A DNA stretch of 64,000 bases from NCBI GenBank assembly GCA_905480145.1, contig CAJQPA010000017.1:58740-122739 (forward strand), read 5' to 3'. Position 1 is the first letter of the stretch. Each line of letters starts with the position of its first letter. Both the position numbers and the translations under genes were made by a program. The DNA is from an uncultured Flavobacteriales bacterium. Lineage in GTDB: Bacteria > Bacteroidota > Bacteroidia > Flavobacteriales_D > Crocinitomicaceae. Below, in pieces: positions 9,229 to 17,441 of this stretch. Below the pieces are notes generated by a model. That model searched no databases. It was not told the origin of the DNA and was given only the letters and a program-made list of their open reading frames with translations.

Positions 9229-10578
9229 ATGACATTTAAAGGGATTTTAGTTAAAATATCAAGTTTTGGAATTCCAAAAGGAATGAACATTTCTTCAATT
9301 GAGAAAAAGCAAATCATTTTTTACAATCAAGCTATGATTATTGGTTTTTTTGCAACAATTTCTCAAATTTTCTTTGTCTGGCCATTTATTGGGGCTTTTT
9401 CTCTATCGTATCTCAGTATCACAGCAGTGATTGGAATTTGTATTTACTTTTCGTCAAAAGGCTATTTTCAGATCACAAAGACGGTTTCGCTGTTCTTTAT
9501 TTATTTGTTTGGAGCTTTTATGACAACTTATCTTGGTGGTGCAGGATATTTTCATGTTGGAGCAATTACAATATTTTTATTTAGTCTAATTGTTTTTGAT
9601 TTAAAGAAAGAAAAAATCGCGATTTTTTTAGGTCTAGGATTAACAATGTTTAGTCTTTTTATCGGTGAATTTGGATTATTCAATGCTCCAGATTTTTCAA
9701 GCCACCCTTTCATTCAAGTTTCAAGAATTACCAATATTTTAAGTTTTACGTGCATAAATTTCATTTTCATTATTTTCATCATAAAGTTGAATCTTAAAAC
9801 CGAAAGGGAGTTGTCTTCCACGTTAGAGGGAAATGAAATTCTGCTGAGAAAACTAACCGCAACAACCAATGATCTAATTGAGAATAGGCAAAAATTAGAA
9901 GAGACCATAATGAAAAGGACATCAAGAATATCAAGTCAAAGAAATGTCCTAGAAATACAAAATAATGAGAAAGAAGTTTTATTGCAAGAAGTGCATCATA
10001 GGGTGAAAAACAATCTTCAAATCATTATAAGTTTAATCAATTTACAGCGAACAAAATTTGAAGATAAAGATATCGAAGAAGCCTTAAGTGAAACTCAAAA
10101 TAGAGTTCTTTCAATGGCTTTGGTTCACCAAAAAATGTATCAAGCTTCTAACTTTACAGAAATTGGGTTGGATGAGTACATTGCTCAACTAGTTGATAAC
10201 ATTCAAGATTTGTATTTGCATAAAACTCATCAAAATTTTATTGAGGTTGAAAGGAGTCTTACGATCGATCTAGAAACAGCAATTCCGCTTGGCTTAATTA
10301 TTAATGAGGTCGTGACAAACTTTTTTAAATATGCATGTTTTCCGGGAGATGAGAATAGTCACTTTAAGATAAAAGTAAGAGCAAATAAAAATGGTTCTTT
10401 TAACTTTCGTTTTAAAGATAATGGACCTGGTTTTCCGGAGAGAACAGATATAGAAACAGTAAGCTCACTCGGTCTTAGGTTAATCAAGAGTTTGGTAGAG
10501 CAAATAGAAGGGCAGGTTAAATTCTACAACGATAATGGAGCTGTTTATGAACTAACTTTTCGCAAAAAAGAGGTTTAA
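9229..10578 (+). CDS. Membrane sensor histidine kinase, HisKA_2 type (second of a tandem pair)
   Basis: A 449-residue paralogue of the preceding kinase. It has six predicted membrane helices, a GYF..TK turn after helix 3 as in its neighbour, a coiled coil, EVHHRVKNNLQIIISLINL (His about 257/258), then an ATPase domain with INEVVTNFFKYA and DNGPGFPE. Conservation is strongest in the kinase core; the membrane part has diverged but keeps the PDFSSHP/PDFTTHP loop before the last helix. That loop may be part of the sensing surface (inference). The gene ends convergently with fabF, overlapping it by four bases. Confidence 0.92.
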   Translation: MTFKGILVKISSFGIPKGMNISSIEKKQIIFYNQAMIIGFFATISQIFFVWPFIGAFSLSYLSITAVIGICIYFSSKGYFQITKTVSLFFIYLFGAFMTTYLGGAGYFHVGAITIFLFSLIVFDLKKEKIAIFLGLGLTMFSLFIGEFGLFNAPDFSSHPFIQVSRITNILSFTCINFIFIIFIIKLNLKTERELSSTLEGNEILLRKLTATTNDLIENRQKLEETIMKRTSRISSQRNVLEIQNNEKEVLLQEVHHRVKNNLQIIISLINLQRTKFEDKDIEEALSETQNRVLSMALVHQKMYQASNFTEIGLDEYIAQLVDNIQDLYLHKTHQNFIEVERSLTIDLETAIPLGLIINEVVTNFFKYACFPGDENSHFKIKVRANKNGSFNFRFKDNGPGFPERTDIETVSSLGLRLIKSLVEQIEGQVKFYNDNGAVYELTFRKKEV

Positions 10579-11822
10579 TTCTCTGTATATTTTTTAAAAA
10601 TAATAGAGGCAATATGTCCTCCAAAACCAAAAGTGTTGCTCATAGCATACATCATTTCTTTCTTTTTTCCTTTTCCTAGAGGGAAATCGAACTTATTCTT
10701 AAATTCAGGTTCTATTTCTTCTGTGTTAATTGTTGGAGGAACCACACCATCTTTTAAAGCCATTACGCTTGCGATACCTTCAATGGCACCTGCAGCGCCA
10801 AGTAAATGTCCAGTCATCGACTTAGTTCCAGAAACAGAAACTTTTGAATCTGTTCCAAAAATTCGTTCAACCGCTTTTAATTCACTATTATCACCTTGTG
10901 GTGTAGACGTTGCATGCATGTTGACATAGTCGATGTCTTCTGCTTTTAATCCGGCTTCACGCATCGCTTCTTTCATTCCTAAAACTGCTCCATCACCATC
11001 AGGATGAGTTCCTGTTAAGTGATATGCATCTGCTGCTTGACCTCCACCAACTACTTCCCCATAAATAGTCGCTCCACGTTTTTTCGCATGTTCATATTCT
11101 TCAAGAATTATAGCGCCTGCGCCTTCTCCCATGACAAAACCATCTCTGTTCACATCAAATGGACGTGAGGCTGTTTTTGGGTCATCATTTCTCATTGATA
11201 ATGCACGAGCTGATGCGAATCCTCCCATTGCTGACTCTGTTATTGCGGCTTCTGAACCACCAGATACAATCATGTCCGCTTTGTCCCACTTGATGTAGTT
11301 AAAAGCTTCAATTAATGCCGTATTTGAAGTTGCACAAGCAGATACTGGACAGAAATTAACGCCTCTTAATCCGTATTTGATAGAAATAATACCTGATGCG
11401 ATATCAACTAATATTCTGGGTATAAAAAACGGTGTGAATCGAGGTGTTCCGTCTCCCTCACAATATTCTTTCATTTGGTCTTGGAAGGATTGAATACCTC
11501 CGTTTCCAGACCCCCAAATAACACCTATTCTATCTTTGTTTAAACCTTCGAAATCAATATGACCATTTGTTAAAGCTTGATCAACCGCATATAAGGCATA
11601 TTGAGAGAACGGATCATATTTTCTGATTTCTTTCACATGAAAATGATCTTTAGGGTCGAAGTCTTTTACTTCGCAAGCTATTTTTGATCTAAATTTTTCA
11701 GTGTTAAATTTTGTGATTGTTCCAGCTCCACTGATACCATCTTGGAGGTTTTTCCAAAAATCTTCCAAAGTATTTCCGATAGGGGTCAAAGCACCCATTC
11801 CAGTTACAACAACTCTTCTCAT
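10575..11822 (-). CDS. fabF: 3-oxoacyl-[acyl-carrier-protein] synthase II
   Basis: Elongating ketosynthase of fatty acid synthesis, condensing malonyl-ACP with acyl-ACP. At 415 residues it is a standard FabF. It starts MRRVVVTGMGALTPIGN, with the catalytic Cys163 in SACATSN, His303 in NMHATSTPQGD and His339 in SMTGHLLGAAG. It is the last gene of an operon with sufS, sufE and a MIP18-family gene (11-base gap). This is a chromosomal housekeeping enzyme, distinct from the ketosynthases of the 50-52 kb cluster. No acpP is adjacent. Confidence 0.97.
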   Translation of the reverse strand: MRRVVVTGMGALTPIGNTLEDFWKNLQDGISGAGTITKFNTEKFRSKIACEVKDFDPKDHFHVKEIRKYDPFSQYALYAVDQALTNGHIDFEGLNKDRIGVIWGSGNGGIQSFQDQMKEYCEGDGTPRFTPFFIPRILVDIASGIISIKYGLRGVNFCPVSACATSNTALIEAFNYIKWDKADMIVSGGSEAAITESAMGGFASARALSMRNDDPKTASRPFDVNRDGFVMGEGAGAIILEEYEHAKKRGATIYGEVVGGGQAADAYHLTGTHPDGDGAVLGMKEAMREAGLKAEDIDYVNMHATSTPQGDNSELKAVERIFGTDSKVSVSGTKSMTGHLLGAAGAIEGIASVMALKDGVVPPTINTEEIEPEFKNKFDFPLGKGKKKEMMYAMSNTFGFGGHIASIIFKKYTEN

Positions 11823-11832
11823 AATATTTTAT

Positions 11833-12138
11833 CTATAGAAATCCTAACTCTAATTGTGCTTCTTCACTCATCATATCTTTATCCCAAGGTGGATCAAAGA
11901 CGATGTTAACTTTTGCGGATTTAAAAGCATCATCTGCCGCTACTTTATCTTCAATTTCTTTTGGCATAGATTCAGCAACTGGACAGTTTGGTGAAGTCAA
12001 AGTCATTTCGATTGCAACATTTGTTTCTTTATCGATTTTGACTTCGTAGATTAAACCAAGCTCAAATACATCAACAGGAATTTCCGGATCGTAAATTGTC
12101 TTTAAGATCTCTACTACTTTATTTTCTAAATCGTTCAT
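11833..12138 (-). CDS. MIP18/DUF59 family iron-sulfur cluster assembly protein
   Basis: A 101-residue protein with the DUF59 (MIP18/PaaD/SufT-like) signature: YDPEIPVDVFELGLIYEV near the N-terminus, TLTSPNCPVAE with the conserved Cys, and a VFDPPWDKDMMSEEA C-terminus. Members act in late steps of Fe-S cluster maturation or transfer. Its place directly behind sufS and sufE (10-base gap) supports that role. An N-terminal DUF971-like extension is absent. Confidence 0.92.
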   Translation of the reverse strand: MNDLENKVVEILKTIYDPEIPVDVFELGLIYEVKIDKETNVAIEMTLTSPNCPVAESMPKEIEDKVAADDAFKSAKVNIVFDPPWDKDMMSEEAQLELGFL

Positions 12139-12148
12139 TTATTTCTTC

Positions 12149-12559
12149 TTAAATGGCTTTTAAAGCACTCATTTTTAATTTTTGCACCATGCTTGCTAAC
12201 CCGTTTGCGCGAGTAGGGGAAAGGTGCTCTTGTAATCCAATGTCAGCTATAAAGTGTAAATCTGCCGTAGCGATTGTTTTCGGTGTCTCATTGTTCATTA
12301 CTCTAATTAATAAACCGATGATTCCTTTTGTTATTATTGCGTCGGAATCAGCTACAAATTTCATTTTATCCCCCTCCATTGAAGAGTCAAGCCAAACACG
12401 AGATTGACAACCTTCTATTAGCTTATCATCTGATTTATCTGCTTCTTCAATTATAGGCAATTCTTTCCCTAGCTCAATTATATACTCATACTTGTCCATC
12501 CAATCATCAAAGATGCCGAATTCCTCAACTATTTGTATTTGTTTTTCTTCTAAAGTCAT
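12149..12559 (-). CDS. sufE: Cysteine desulfuration protein SufE
   Basis: A 136-residue sulfur acceptor that takes persulfide from SufS and passes it to the SUF scaffold. The reactive Cys51 is seen in LIEGCQSRVWL. The conserved C-terminal block with the LSPTRANGL motif is intact. It sits between sufS (9-base gap) and the DUF59 gene (10-base gap). The SufBCD scaffold genes are not in this window. Confidence 0.95.
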   Translation of the reverse strand: MTLEEKQIQIVEEFGIFDDWMDKYEYIIELGKELPIIEEADKSDDKLIEGCQSRVWLDSSMEGDKMKFVADSDAIITKGIIGLLIRVMNNETPKTIATADLHFIADIGLQEHLSPTRANGLASMVQKLKMSALKAI

Positions 12560-12568
12560 TCCGTCTTT

Positions 12569-13807
12569 TTATCTCAGCATTTCTAGACTTCTATTCACCG
12601 CCTTAATGAAAATGTCTATTTCGTTCTTCGTGTTATAGAAAGCAAAAGAAGCTCTTATGGTTCCTGGTATTTCAAAAAATGACATTACCGGCTGTGTGCA
12701 ATGATGACCAGTTCTGACTGCTATACCTTGCTTATCTAACAGTGTTCCTATATCAAAAGGATGAATCCCTTCAATAACGAAAGAAACAACGCTTGTTTTA
12801 TTTTTTGCAGTTCCGATTATGCGTAACCCATCAATATTAAGTAATTCTTGTTCTGCGTATTGAGCTAATTCATACTCATGTTTTTGAATGGCATCAATAT
12901 CAAGTTTTGATAAATATTCAATAGCTGTCCCAAGGCAAATTCCTCCAGCAATGTGTGGAGTCCCGGCCTCAAATTTATGTGGAAGGGTATTGTATGTTGT
13001 CTTTTCAAAAGTAACCTTAGAAATCATATCACCACCACCTTGATAAGGAGGCATTGAATCTAGAATTTCTTTTTTACCATACAACACACCAACTCCTGTT
13101 GGGCCGAAAACTTTGTGTCCGGAAAAAGCGTAAAAATCACAATCTAATGCTTGTACATCCACTTTCATGTGCTGAATACTTTGCGCGCCATCGATTAAAA
13201 CCTTTGCACCAATGTCATGTGCTTTTTCAATGATTTCTTCTATTGGATTTATTGTTCCTAAAGAATTAGATATGTGAGAAACAGCAACCAATTTCGTTTT
13301 GTTACTCAATAAATTATCGAAAACATCCATTTCAAGTTCTCCCTTTTTGGTCATTGGGATTACCTTTAAAATACATTTTTTACGTTCACAAAGCATTTGC
13401 CATGGAACGATGTTCGAATGGTGCTCCATCGCAGAAATCACAATTTCATCACCTTCAGTCAATAATTCTCCAAAACAAAAGGCAACCATATTTATACCAG
13501 CGGTAGTGCCAGAATTAAACAATACTTCCTCTTGTAAAGGTGCATTGATATATTTTTGAATAATTGTTCTAGCTTCTTCATAATGCGAAGTAGCAACTTG
13601 ACTTAAATGATGAACACCTCTGTGAATATTTGAGTTTTCTTGGCTATAATATTTATTAATTGCATCCAAGACAACCTGAGGCTTTTGTGAAGTTGCCCCA
13701 TTGTCAAAATAGATTAAATCCTTTCCATAAATTTTCTGCTTCAAAACAGGAAATTCTGCACGAATTGCATTAATGTCAAAAGGAATTTTTTCGTTTTCTA
13801 CAATCAT
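12569..13807 (-). CDS. sufS: Cysteine desulfurase SufS
   Basis: PLP-dependent enzyme that removes sulfur from cysteine for Fe-S cluster assembly. Its 412 residues start DINAIRAEFPVL; YFDNGATSQKP, the His pair in MEHHSNIVPW and the PLP lysine (Lys232) in FSGHKVFGPTG follow. Cys370 in RTGHHCTQPVM is the catalytic residue of the group II (SufS) active-site loop. It is the first gene of the sufS-sufE-DUF59-fabF operon. A TATCTTTG element lies so close to the ATG that the transcript may carry almost no leader. Confidence 0.97.
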   Translation of the reverse strand: MIVENEKIPFDINAIRAEFPVLKQKIYGKDLIYFDNGATSQKPQVVLDAINKYYSQENSNIHRGVHHLSQVATSHYEEARTIIQKYINAPLQEEVLFNSGTTAGINMVAFCFGELLTEGDEIVISAMEHHSNIVPWQMLCERKKCILKVIPMTKKGELEMDVFDNLLSNKTKLVAVSHISNSLGTINPIEEIIEKAHDIGAKVLIDGAQSIQHMKVDVQALDCDFYAFSGHKVFGPTGVGVLYGKKEILDSMPPYQGGGDMISKVTFEKTTYNTLPHKFEAGTPHIAGGICLGTAIEYLSKLDIDAIQKHEYELAQYAEQELLNIDGLRIIGTAKNKTSVVSFVIEGIHPFDIGTLLDKQGIAVRTGHHCTQPVMSFFEIPGTIRASFAFYNTKNEIDIFIKAVNRSLEMLR

Positions 13808-13812
13808 AGGTA

Positions 13813-13820
13813 CAAAGATA
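13813..13820 (-). promoter_or_regulatory. -7 promoter element of the sufS operon
   Basis: TATCTTTG on the minus strand matches the flavobacterial -7 consensus TAnnTTTG. A TTC (one mismatch to the -33 TTG) sits 17 bases upstream. The element ends five bases before the sufS ATG, which places the likely transcription start at or just before the start codon. Confidence 0.55.
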
Positions 13821-13922
13821 CGAAAACCTCTTATTTTGAATCATTCTTAATTAGAAAAAAAATAAAACTGTTTTTCATGTATAATTGTCAATCTACAGAT
13901 TTAATGCACCATTGAATTTCAC

Positions 13923-13930
13923 TATATTTG
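13923..13930 (+). promoter_or_regulatory. -7 promoter element for the QueD/folE gene group
   Basis: TATATTTG matches TAnnTTTG and lies 17 bases before the GTG start at 13948. No good -33 TTG is seen at the expected distance, so the call rests on the -7 element and on its position in the divergent gap with sufS. Confidence 0.45.
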
Positions 13931-13947
13931 TACTTTAATTTAAGAAA

Positions 13948-14379
13948 GTGAAAGCAGTATACATAACAAGAAGGGAATCCTTTAACGCGGCGCACAAGCT
14001 TTATAGAGAAGAGTGGTCTGAGAAGAAGAATGATGAGGTGTTTGGGAAATGCAGTAATCATAATTGGCATGGACATAATTTTACAATTTATGTTACTGTA
14101 AAAGGTGTACCTAATCCGGAAACTGGATTTGTCATCAACCTTAAAGATTTGAGTGAGATTATCAAGCAGGAGGTTATAGAGCCTCTAGATCATAAAAATC
14201 TTAATCTTGACGTTCCGTTTTTGAAGGGACTGCTGGTCTCAACAGAAAACGTTGTCATTCAAGTTTGGGAGCGAATTAAACAGCCAATTGAAGATGCGGG
14301 TGGTGAATTAGCAAAAATAAAACTGGTAGAAACGGAAAATAATTACGTGGAATACTTTGGTGGTGAAATGCCATATTAA
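13948..14379 (+). CDS. 6-pyruvoyl-tetrahydropterin synthase / QueD family
   Basis: A 143-residue zinc enzyme converting 7,8-dihydroneopterin triphosphate to either 6-pyruvoyl-tetrahydropterin or 6-carboxy-tetrahydropterin (queuosine pathway). Zinc ligands His16 (SFNAAHKL) and His41/His43 (NWHGHNF) are present, as is Cys35 (GKCSNHNWHGH) in the spacing of the catalytic Cys of PTPS. The start is GTG; no ATG fits before the SFNAAH strand. folE follows after nine bases, so substrate (from GTP cyclohydrolase I) and product steps are co-expressed. Which of the two reactions it performs cannot be told from the sequence alone. Confidence 0.9.
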   Translation: MKAVYITRRESFNAAHKLYREEWSEKKNDEVFGKCSNHNWHGHNFTIYVTVKGVPNPETGFVINLKDLSEIIKQEVIEPLDHKNLNLDVPFLKGLLVSTENVVIQVWERIKQPIEDAGGELAKIKLVETENNYVEYFGGEMPY

Positions 14380-14388
14380 TAGAGAAAG

Positions 14389-14985
14389 ATGAAATTAACA
14401 GAACATATATATGATGATGAGGTAACAGAGACTCTTTCGAAGAGTTTCAAAACTGTCATCGACAAATTAGGAGAAGATTCAAGCCGTGAAGGTTTGCTTA
14501 AAACTCCAGAAAGGGCATCAAAAGCAATGCAGTTTTTAACGCATGGCTATGATTTGGATGCTGATGAGATTTTAAATCAAGCAATTTTTCATGAAGAGTA
14601 TTCTGAAATGGTGATTGTTAAAGATATTGAAGTTTATTCTCTATGCGAACATCATATGCTGCCTTTTTTTGGTAAAGCACACGTTGCTTATATTCCAGAT
14701 GGTAAAATAGTTGGGTTAAGTAAAATCCCTCGCGTTGTTGATGCATATTCAAGAAGATTGCAAGTGCAAGAAAGATTAACGTTAGAAATTAGGGATGCAA
14801 TTCAGCGGGTACTGAATCCAAAAGGTGTCGCCGTTGTAATCGAAGCATCCCATATGTGCATGCAGATGAGGGGTGTTCAAAAGCAAAATTCTGTTACCAC
14901 TTCAAGCGCCTTTACAGGGTTGTTCATGACAAATGACTCAACACGAAAGGAATTTATTAATTTGATTCAAGCAAAATTACATTAA
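14389..14985 (+). CDS. folE: GTP cyclohydrolase I
   Basis: Converts GTP to 7,8-dihydroneopterin triphosphate, the first step to folate, queuosine and tetrahydropterins. At 198 residues it is a canonical Fol[13 protein letters not shown], the zinc site [18 protein letters not shown] with [18 protein letters not shown], and the C-terminal [19 protein letters not shown] including the second zinc Cys. An AGAGAAAG ribosome-binding-like run precedes the ATG. It lies between the QueD-family gene and a Bax-inhibitor-1 gene that starts one base after its stop. Confidence 0.97.
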   Translation: MKLTEHIYDDEVTETLSKSFKTVIDKLGEDSSREGLLKTPERASKAMQFLTHGYDLDADEILNQAIFHEEYSEMVIVKDIEVYSLCEHHMLPFFGKAHVAYIPDGKIVGLSKIPRVVDAYSRRLQVQERLTLEIRDAIQRVLNPKGVAVVIEASHMCMQMRGVQKQNSVTTSSAFTGLFMTNDSTRKEFINLIQAKLH

Positions 14986-14986
14986 G

Positions 14987-15700
14987 ATGAATACAATATT
15001 AGACCAAGATCAGGCATACTCGAAAGAAATTACACGAGACTTTTTTAAGAATGTTTACGGTTATATGTTCGGGGGGTTAATGATTTCAGGATTGATAGCC
15101 TATACGTATGGTACTCCTGAATTTTTCGCAGAACATTTCCTAAAAGCAGATGGAACAGGGATATCTCCTCTTTTTTATGTTGTCTCCTTCGCACCGGTTG
15201 GATTAGGTTTGCTGATTCAGATGATGTATCAAAGGTTGTCATTTGGCTTATTGCTACTACTTTTTGCTGTTTTCTCAGGTCTAATGGGCTTGAGTTTAAG
15301 CACTGTGCTTTTGGTATATTCAGGACAAGATGTAGCGGTGACATTTTTTGTTACTGCAGGTGCTTTTGGTGGAATGGCAATATTGGGTTATACAACTCAA
15401 ACGGATTTAACCAAGTTTGGAAGTCTAATGTATATGGGGTTCATCGGTATTTTTATTGCTGGAATTGCAAACATGTGGATTGGAAGTGATTTTTTAGGGT
15501 ATGTTATTTCGATAATTGGTGTCTTTGTTTTTACGGGTTTAACGGCTTACTATATGCAAAAACTGAAAGGAATTGCTTCGGATACGTCGCTTTCGGGAAT
15601 AGATAGAAGCAAATTAGCTTTAGTCGGTGGATTGCAATTGTACATTCTCTTTATCAATCTTTTCATGTCATTATTGAATATTATTGGAGGAAGAGATTAA
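14987..15700 (+). CDS. Bax inhibitor-1/YccA family membrane protein
   Basis: A 237-residue protein with seven predicted membrane helices and the family pattern: a cytosolic N-terminus, the motif SREITRDFF-like KEITRDFFKNVYGYM, and GIDRSKLALVGGLQLYILFINLFMSLLNIIG at the end, where conserved acidic/basic pairs line the BI-1 proton-sensitive pore. Family members leak Ca2+ or H+ or modulate FtsH proteases; the role here is not known. It follows folE with a one-base gap, probably only by operon organisation. Confidence 0.9.
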   Translation: MNTILDQDQAYSKEITRDFFKNVYGYMFGGLMISGLIAYTYGTPEFFAEHFLKADGTGISPLFYVVSFAPVGLGLLIQMMYQRLSFGLLLLLFAVFSGLMGLSLSTVLLVYSGQDVAVTFFVTAGAFGGMAILGYTTQTDLTKFGSLMYMGFIGIFIAGIANMWIGSDFLGYVISIIGVFVFTGLTAYYMQKLKGIASDTSLSGIDRSKLALVGGLQLYILFINLFMSLLNIIGGRD

Positions 15701-15741
15701 ATATTTAAAGAAAGTTTCATAAATTTGAAAAAAAGAACATC

Positions 15742-15840
15742 ATGTCAAATACACATTTCGAAAGATCAACAGTAGCTTTAGGTACAATTGTTACAATTGC
15801 GTTAATTGCAATCATCAGTTCTATTATCGCTTTCGGTTAG
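15742..15840 (+). CDS. Predicted 32-residue single-span membrane peptide
   Basis: ATG at 15742 and TAG at 15838-15840. The product starts MSNTHFERSTVALG and continues as one uninterrupted hydrophobic helix of about 20 residues (TIVTIALIAIISSIIAFG). An AAAGAACATC leader precedes it. It sits 41 bases after the Bax-inhibitor-1 gene and before a probable terminator, so it could be the last gene of the folE operon. The clean polar-then-hydrophobic composition argues for a real small protein; no family is recognised. Confidence 0.6.
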   Translation: MSNTHFERSTVALGTIVTIALIAIISSIIAFG

Positions 15841-15861
15841 AAAGAAGAATTATATTTTAAG

Positions 15862-15893
15862 TCCTGTCCGTCATTGACGAATGGGATTTTTTT
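15862..15893 (+). terminator. Probable intrinsic terminator after the folE/BI-1/small-peptide group
   Basis: The hairpin CGTC-ATT-GACG is extended by outer CC/GG pairs (TCC...GGGA) with a small internal mismatch and followed by T7. It lies 22 bases after the small-peptide stop and about 22 bases before the GH3 gene. Confidence 0.5.
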
Positions 15894-15914
15894 GTTTAAA
15901 CCCAAATCATTTTA

Positions 15915-17441
15915 ATGCCTTTTAATTCTATTTTTACTTGGATGATGAAGAAAAGAATTCATCAAATTGATCTTTTTCGGAAGTATCCTCACCAAGTGCA
16001 AGAAGAATTATTTGGGAATTTGATTCGTAAATCAATTACTACGACCTATGGTGCAATAAATGATTTTGGAATGGTCAATTCTTACGAAGATTACCGGAAA
16101 AACATTCCACTTCAGACGTATGATAATGCCAAGTTATGGATTGACCGGGCTATGGAAGGAGAGAAAAGTTTACTTTGGCCAGAAGAAACAAAATGGTTTG
16201 CAAAGTCATCCGGAACAACTAGTAAGAGTAAGTTTATTCCAGTTACAAAAGAAGCTTTAGAGGATTGTCATTATAAAGGAGGTAAAGACCTTTTGGCAAT
16301 GTATTATGATCTTCATCCCAATCGCAAACTATATAATAGTAAGCATTTAATTATTGGGGGTAGTGCCGAGATTAATCAACTGTCTGAAGATTCTTATTTT
16401 GGTGATTTATCTGCAATTATTGTTAAGAATTTGCCTTGGTATATCGAACGAAGAAGAACACCTTCTCGTGAGATTGCGTTGATGACCAACTGGGAAGAGA
16501 AAATAGAGAAAATGGCAGAATCGACTATTAAAGAAGATGTCTGTATTATTGCAGGAGTTCCCAGTTGGACAATGGTTCTTGCAAATAAAGTGTTAGAAAT
16601 AACTGGAAAGAAAAACCTAAAAGAAGTTTGGCCTAATCTTGAGTTGTTTATGCATGGAGGGGTCAGTTTTGAGCCATATCGTGAAGAATTCAAACGGTTG
16701 ATTCCCGACCCAGAAATGAACTATGTTCAAACCTATAATGCTTCAGAAGGATTTTTTGGCATTCAAGATCAAAAGGATTCAGACGAGATGTTATTGATGT
16801 TGGATTACGGTATTTTTTATGAATTCATTCCAATGGATGATTTTGACGGTGTGAATTCTAAAAGAGTTTTGAACTTAAGAGAGGTTGAACTCGGCGTGAA
16901 TTATGCTTTGGTGATTACGACCAATGCAGGTCTTTGGAGATATATTCTTGGAGATACTATAAAATTTACTTCATTGCTTCCTTTTCGATTTAAAATAACC
17001 GGAAGAGTAGGTAGTTTTATCAATTGTTTTGGAGAAGAGTTGATTGTCGAAAATTCTGATGTAGCAATTGCCGAAGCGTCAAAGTCCACAGGTGCGCAAA
17101 TTAAAGAATACTCTGTGGCACCTATATTTATGGATGGCACTAATAAAGGAAGTCATGAATGGTTGATTGAATTTACAACCGAACCAGATTCTTTGGAGAC
17201 GTTTACATCAGTTTTGGATCAAGCTCTTTGTAAGCTTAATTCTGATTACGAAGCAAAACGCACTAACAATATGGTGCTTAAATTACCCGTTGTTAGAATA
17301 GCTGCTCGAGGAACTTTTGATATGTGGCTCAATGATAATAAAAAATTGGGTGGTCAAAATAAAATACCGAGATTGCGCAACGATAGATCTCTTTTGGAAC
17401 AACTATTGCAAATTGATGGGATGAAATCATTAAAAAAATGA
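15915..17441 (+). CDS. GH3 family acyl-adenylating enzyme
   Basis: A 508-residue homologue of the plant GH3 acyl-acid-amido synthetases, which adenylate a carboxylate and transfer it to an amine. The ATP loop SSGTTSKSKFIPVT (about residue 97), the mid motif QTYNASEGFFG and YILGDTIKFT near residue 345 are all kept, so adenylation chemistry should be intact. Bacterial GH3 proteins are common in Bacteroidota, but their substrates are unknown; nothing here identifies the acid or the amine. The stop overlaps the next gene by four bases (ATGA), coupling it to a secreted protein. Confidence 0.9.
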   Translation: MPFNSIFTWMMKKRIHQIDLFRKYPHQVQEELFGNLIRKSITTTYGAINDFGMVNSYEDYRKNIPLQTYDNAKLWIDRAMEGEKSLLWPEETKWFAKSSGTTSKSKFIPVTKEALEDCHYKGGKDLLAMYYDLHPNRKLYNSKHLIIGGSAEINQLSEDSYFGDLSAIIVKNLPWYIERRRTPSREIALMTNWEEKIEKMAESTIKEDVCIIAGVPSWTMVLANKVLEITGKKNLKEVWPNLELFMHGGVSFEPYREEFKRLIPDPEMNYVQTYNASEGFFGIQDQKDSDEMLLMLDYGIFYEFIPMDDFDGVNSKRVLNLREVELGVNYALVITTNAGLWRYILGDTIKFTSLLPFRFKITGRVGSFINCFGEELIVENSDVAIAEASKSTGAQIKEYSVAPIFMDGTNKGSHEWLIEFTTEPDSLETFTSVLDQALCKLNSDYEAKRTNNMVLKLPVVRIAARGTFDMWLNDNKKLGGQNKIPRLRNDRSLLEQLLQIDGMKSLKK

